64,000 nt of DNA from Emiliania huxleyi CCMP1516. Its lineage: Eukaryota; Haptophyta; Isochrysidales; Noelaerhabdaceae. Position 1 is the stretch's first letter. The number at the start of each line of letters is the position of its first letter. The notes under the pieces are model-generated. The model did not search any database, was not told the DNA's origin, and saw nothing but the letters and a program-made list of their open reading frames with translations. A program made the position numbers and the translations under genes. This document shows positions 61,101 to 64,000 of this stretch, piece after piece. Where the stretch lies: positions 469,901 to 533,900 of the forward strand of contig NW_005196456.1 in the NCBI RefSeq assembly GCF_000372725.1, written 5' to 3'.

Positions 61101-64000
61101 CGCGACGGCCCTGCCGCCCGTGTGCATCGACGGCCGATTTGGCAGCATGAAGAGCGTTGCCAAGCATCTCGGCGAGCTGCTGGAGAACAAAGCAGCGCCC
61201 TCTCCCCCAGCCCGCTCTCACCACGGAATAACCTGCTTTACCCGCCTTATTCGTGTTGCACGTACAGGCGCCGCTCACGTGCAAGTACGACAAGAACGCG
61301 GCGCCCGGGGACATTTATGACACCGGTCGCTTCAGCTTCGTGGCGAAATGCACCGCCGTGCAGGTCCTCCTCTGCGGGGGCGAGCACTCGGTGCTGCCAC
61401 TGCTCGGTTTCTCCGACTCGCAGTTTGAGAGCGGCTACCTCAGCCTCCCACTCGTAGCGGCGAATCCCGCCGACATCGATCGCGACCACCCGGTCGCTGC
61501 GCAACGCGTGCGCTCGGACACGAACTTCGCGGACAAGTTCGGCCGATTCAATGGGCGGTTTGGCACGCGCACGAAGCGGGCCAAGACGAAGTCTGTCGGA
61601 GAGCTCGTACCGCGATTCGGGGGCAAGTCAAAGGGCCGCAAGGCGACGCAAGGCGGCGAGGCGAAACGCATCGTCGTCCAAGACGGCCACCTGTGCGCCT
61701 TCTCCCTCTGTCTCCCTCGGATGGCATATGCCCTCTGTGACTTGCAATCCTCTCTTGCTCCGCACAGGTTCATGTGCGACTACCTCCTCTCGCTCGCCTA
61801 CTATGCCCTCCTGCGCGTCGGCGTCGGATGGCACGAGCCAGGCGCTGCGATGCTGCTCGGTCTCAACCAGTCTGAGCGACGCCTGACACAGGCCGAGTCC
61901 ATCGACGGGCTCTTTGGCGGCAGCATCGTGCCAGTGCCAACGCTGAGCCCTGCAGACAAGGGATCCCTCTTCCGTGCGCTGCTGCGCCGCCTGGCGGTGG
62001 GACAGCCCAAACTGCCATGCTGCAACGGCATGACGCTCGAGTGGTACGACATGACGGCGCTGCTGGTCGACCACCTGTACGAGAAGGAGCTGGCGCGCGC
62101 GAAGAAGGAGATAGAAGCGCTTCGCGAGGGTGGCGCTGAGGAGGAGGACAACGAGTCGGCGCCACCGCAGCCAGTCACCGAGGACGTCACTGAGGACGAG
62201 GCTCTGCGCTACATATTCAAGCAGAAGCTCGATGGCGAGCGCAAGGCCAAGACGTCGACGGACGAGGAGAGCTGGTTCACCGAGACTGACCGCAACGTCC
62301 TCGCGCTGCTCGACCAGACGCGCAACGCGCGTGGCTGCCTGTGGGGGCAGATGATCCTGATGCGCGTGTACGAGAACCAGGAGAACCTGACCATGCAGAC
62401 CGTGCTGCGCGACGCGCTCGAGAAGCTCGGCCTCGCGGCGCCAGGTGGCAGCGACGTGCGGGCGTTCTCAGTGCTTTCGGACATCGCGGAGACGGTCATC
62501 GCCGAGGCCATCGAGCCCTACTTCTTCAAGCACTTTGACCTTCACCGCGCGCTCGGAAGCGACACAGATCCCAACGAGGCCTTCCCCCCCCCCCCCCCCC
62601 CCGGGCCGCCCGCCCGCCCGCCCATCTAATCTCATCGTCTGCACACACCGCTGTAGATCTGGGGCGACCGCGACGGCGAGGTGTGCAAGCTTCCGGAAGG
62701 CTCGCCGCCGTTGACGCTGCAGGACATCCTCAATCGGAAGCTCGCCTCATACCAGCGAGAGTCGGCGCAGGGCGTGCGCGCGCCCCGCGCCGAGCTGAGC
62801 TACGCCGACCTCCACAACGTGCCGATGCTGCTCATCGTGACCGAGAAGGCGCGCATGGGCGACACCTTCCCACACTCGCTCGTGAGCCTCGACCTGCGCC
62901 TGCGCACGGCCGGCACGCTCGTCGCCTTCACGCAGGAGCTCGGCCGCATGTGCCGCTACCCGGCGACGCGGCTGCTGCACGGCGCGACCAAGCCTCTTAG
63001 CGTGAGCGGAGTGCTCGCCGCGCTCGGTGCCGCCGACGCCAGGTCCGCCGCTGAGATGGAGATGGATGACGGAGCTGAGACGCTGGTGGCGGATGACATC
63101 GAGGCGGTCCGAGCTGCGGCCGAAGCCAGGCGGCTGCTGGAGCTCGAGCTGCCGATGATGGTCGTGCTTGCCGGCGGCACCGACCAGGACATCGTCGCGC
63201 ACGTCCACTCGCTGCCCGAGCTCTGCGCGGAGCTGCGCAAGCTGCTCGACCCGCAGCTGCGCAAGCAGGACGACCCGCTCAACGGGAGCGTGGTCACGCA
63301 CTTCGACCTGCACTGCTACTTCGACCGGCTGCCTCGCGCGATCGTCCGGCAGGACGTGCAAAAGCTGCTGGTGGCGGGAATCGATGCCAAGCAGTCGAAG
63401 GCGCCGCATTCGCGTGAGATTACGGCGCTGCAATGCGTGAAGATGAAGGAGGGGCTCGACATGTACATGCGGCCGATCAAAGGCAAGCTGTCGAACAAGG
63501 CGATGCACGATCGCATCACCGAGGGGGCCAACCCGCTGCACGACTACCACGACAACTACGAGCCGACGACGGGCAAGGTGGACACCGGCGAGGGGAAGAA
63601 GCCGCCACACTACGACGCGGTCGACGAACCCCAGACGCATGCGAAGCGCTTGCTGCTCTTCGCCGAGTGCCAGATCGGCAAGACCGGCGCCTACCTCCAC
63701 TTCCTCACGCGACTGACGGAGGAGGTGCGCGGCTCGAACCTTCCGTCGGTTTTCATGTCGAAGAAGGGCATCGACCAGCGGTGGAGCTGGTTCTTCCCGT
63801 ACTGGGAGAACATCGGGCGACAACGCCTCAAGTGCGCGCACACATGCCTTCGCATTTTGCATTGGAGTGGCCTATACCTCACGCTTCATCCGCCGTGTCT
63901 ACCAGGTACGAAGAGCCAAAGGAGGGCCACTACTACCAGGCCGTGGCCAAGGGGCGGATGTCGAAGCTGCAGGAGCTCGCTGTCGCGCCGCCGCCTGCGC
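58192..64000 (+). CDS. Large helicase-like protein with DECH box, SAT, motif V/VI and a late P-loop; 3' end outside window
   Basis: Exons 58192-59148, 59228-59792, 59876-60714, 60787-61191, 61268-61692, 61768-62578, 62657-63831 and 63906 onwards join in phase to at least 1757 residues. The first 500 residues (EYVYSVTADRRVPFIPDG, a glycine-rich linker, a coiled coil) match no family I know. Then come superfamily-2 features: FLILVPAFTTLKAQ (motif Ia-like), LFVIIADECHYSPTR (motif II, DECH at about 779), VVLLNSATPFN (motif III, about 811), IVTEKARMGDTFP (motif V-like, about 1401) and QELGRMCRY (motif VI, about 1427). The only P-loop-like site, ECQIGKTGAYLHF, comes later (about 1673). So the helicase is either circularly permuted or a second module starts there. 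GC donors begin the introns at 61192 and 62579. It may remodel or unwind nucleic acid; substrate unknown. Confidence 0.65.

Overview
The window looks like nuclear DNA of a GC-rich, secondary-plastid alga, most likely a haptophyte (Emiliania/Gephyrocapsa-like); this assignment is inference. The supporting signs are spliceosomal introns in most genes, about half of the reconstructable introns starting with GC instead of GT, a protein with a signal-peptide plus AFAP-type plastid presequence (57121), very GC-rich and simple-sequence-rich introns, and animal/protist-type genes (class I histone deacetylase, soluble-type adenylyl cyclase, SMYD, RCC1). There is a 306-base assembly gap (51454-51759). 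Several genes show isolated one-base frame breaks that look like draft-assembly indels or gene decay.

Layout. 0-5 kb: an inverted repeat at the left edge and a fucosyltransferase-like gene. 5-10 kb: a complete six-exon class I histone deacetylase, a minus-strand LURP-one-related gene and an unrecognised multi-exon gene. 10-15 kb: no convincing gene, but direct and dispersed repeats. 15-20 kb: an uncharacterised single-exon gene, a retroelement-like fragment and a type II membrane protein. 20-29 kb: a tandem AIG2/GGCT protein, a SMYD-type SET protein, a very large chromatin protein (AP2-like, CCCH, two MBD-like, chromodomain, two GRF-like fingers, SET, Myb-like) and an F-box/RCC1 protein. 31-42.4 kb: one soluble-adenylyl-cyclase-like gene in many short exons. 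42.8-47.4 kb: a divergent pair, an NHL-BTB gene and a receptor with a periplasmic-binding-protein-like ectodomain. 47.4-53 kb: mobile and repeat DNA, a GT2-like gene and a gene cut by the gap. 53-64 kb: a FET-like RNA-binding protein, a small plastid-targeted protein and a large helicase-like gene running off the window.

The two most interesting results are structural. First, in the adenylyl cyclase gene and in the receptor gene, many introns are bounded by direct copies of the neighbouring exon sequence, and one carries 16 tandem copies of an exon end plus its splice donor; this looks like intron creation or remodelling by tandem duplication. Many introns of unrelated genes also carry 10-11 bp arrays with a GAGAT core. 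Second, several proteins have unusual domain combinations: the chromatin reader/writer, the receptor with a HET-like cytoplasmic domain, and a helicase-like protein whose only visible P-loop lies after motif VI.

No tRNA, rRNA, CRISPR array or prokaryotic feature was recognised. Exon boundaries given are my own reconstructions from reading frame and splice signals, checked by phase where stated.
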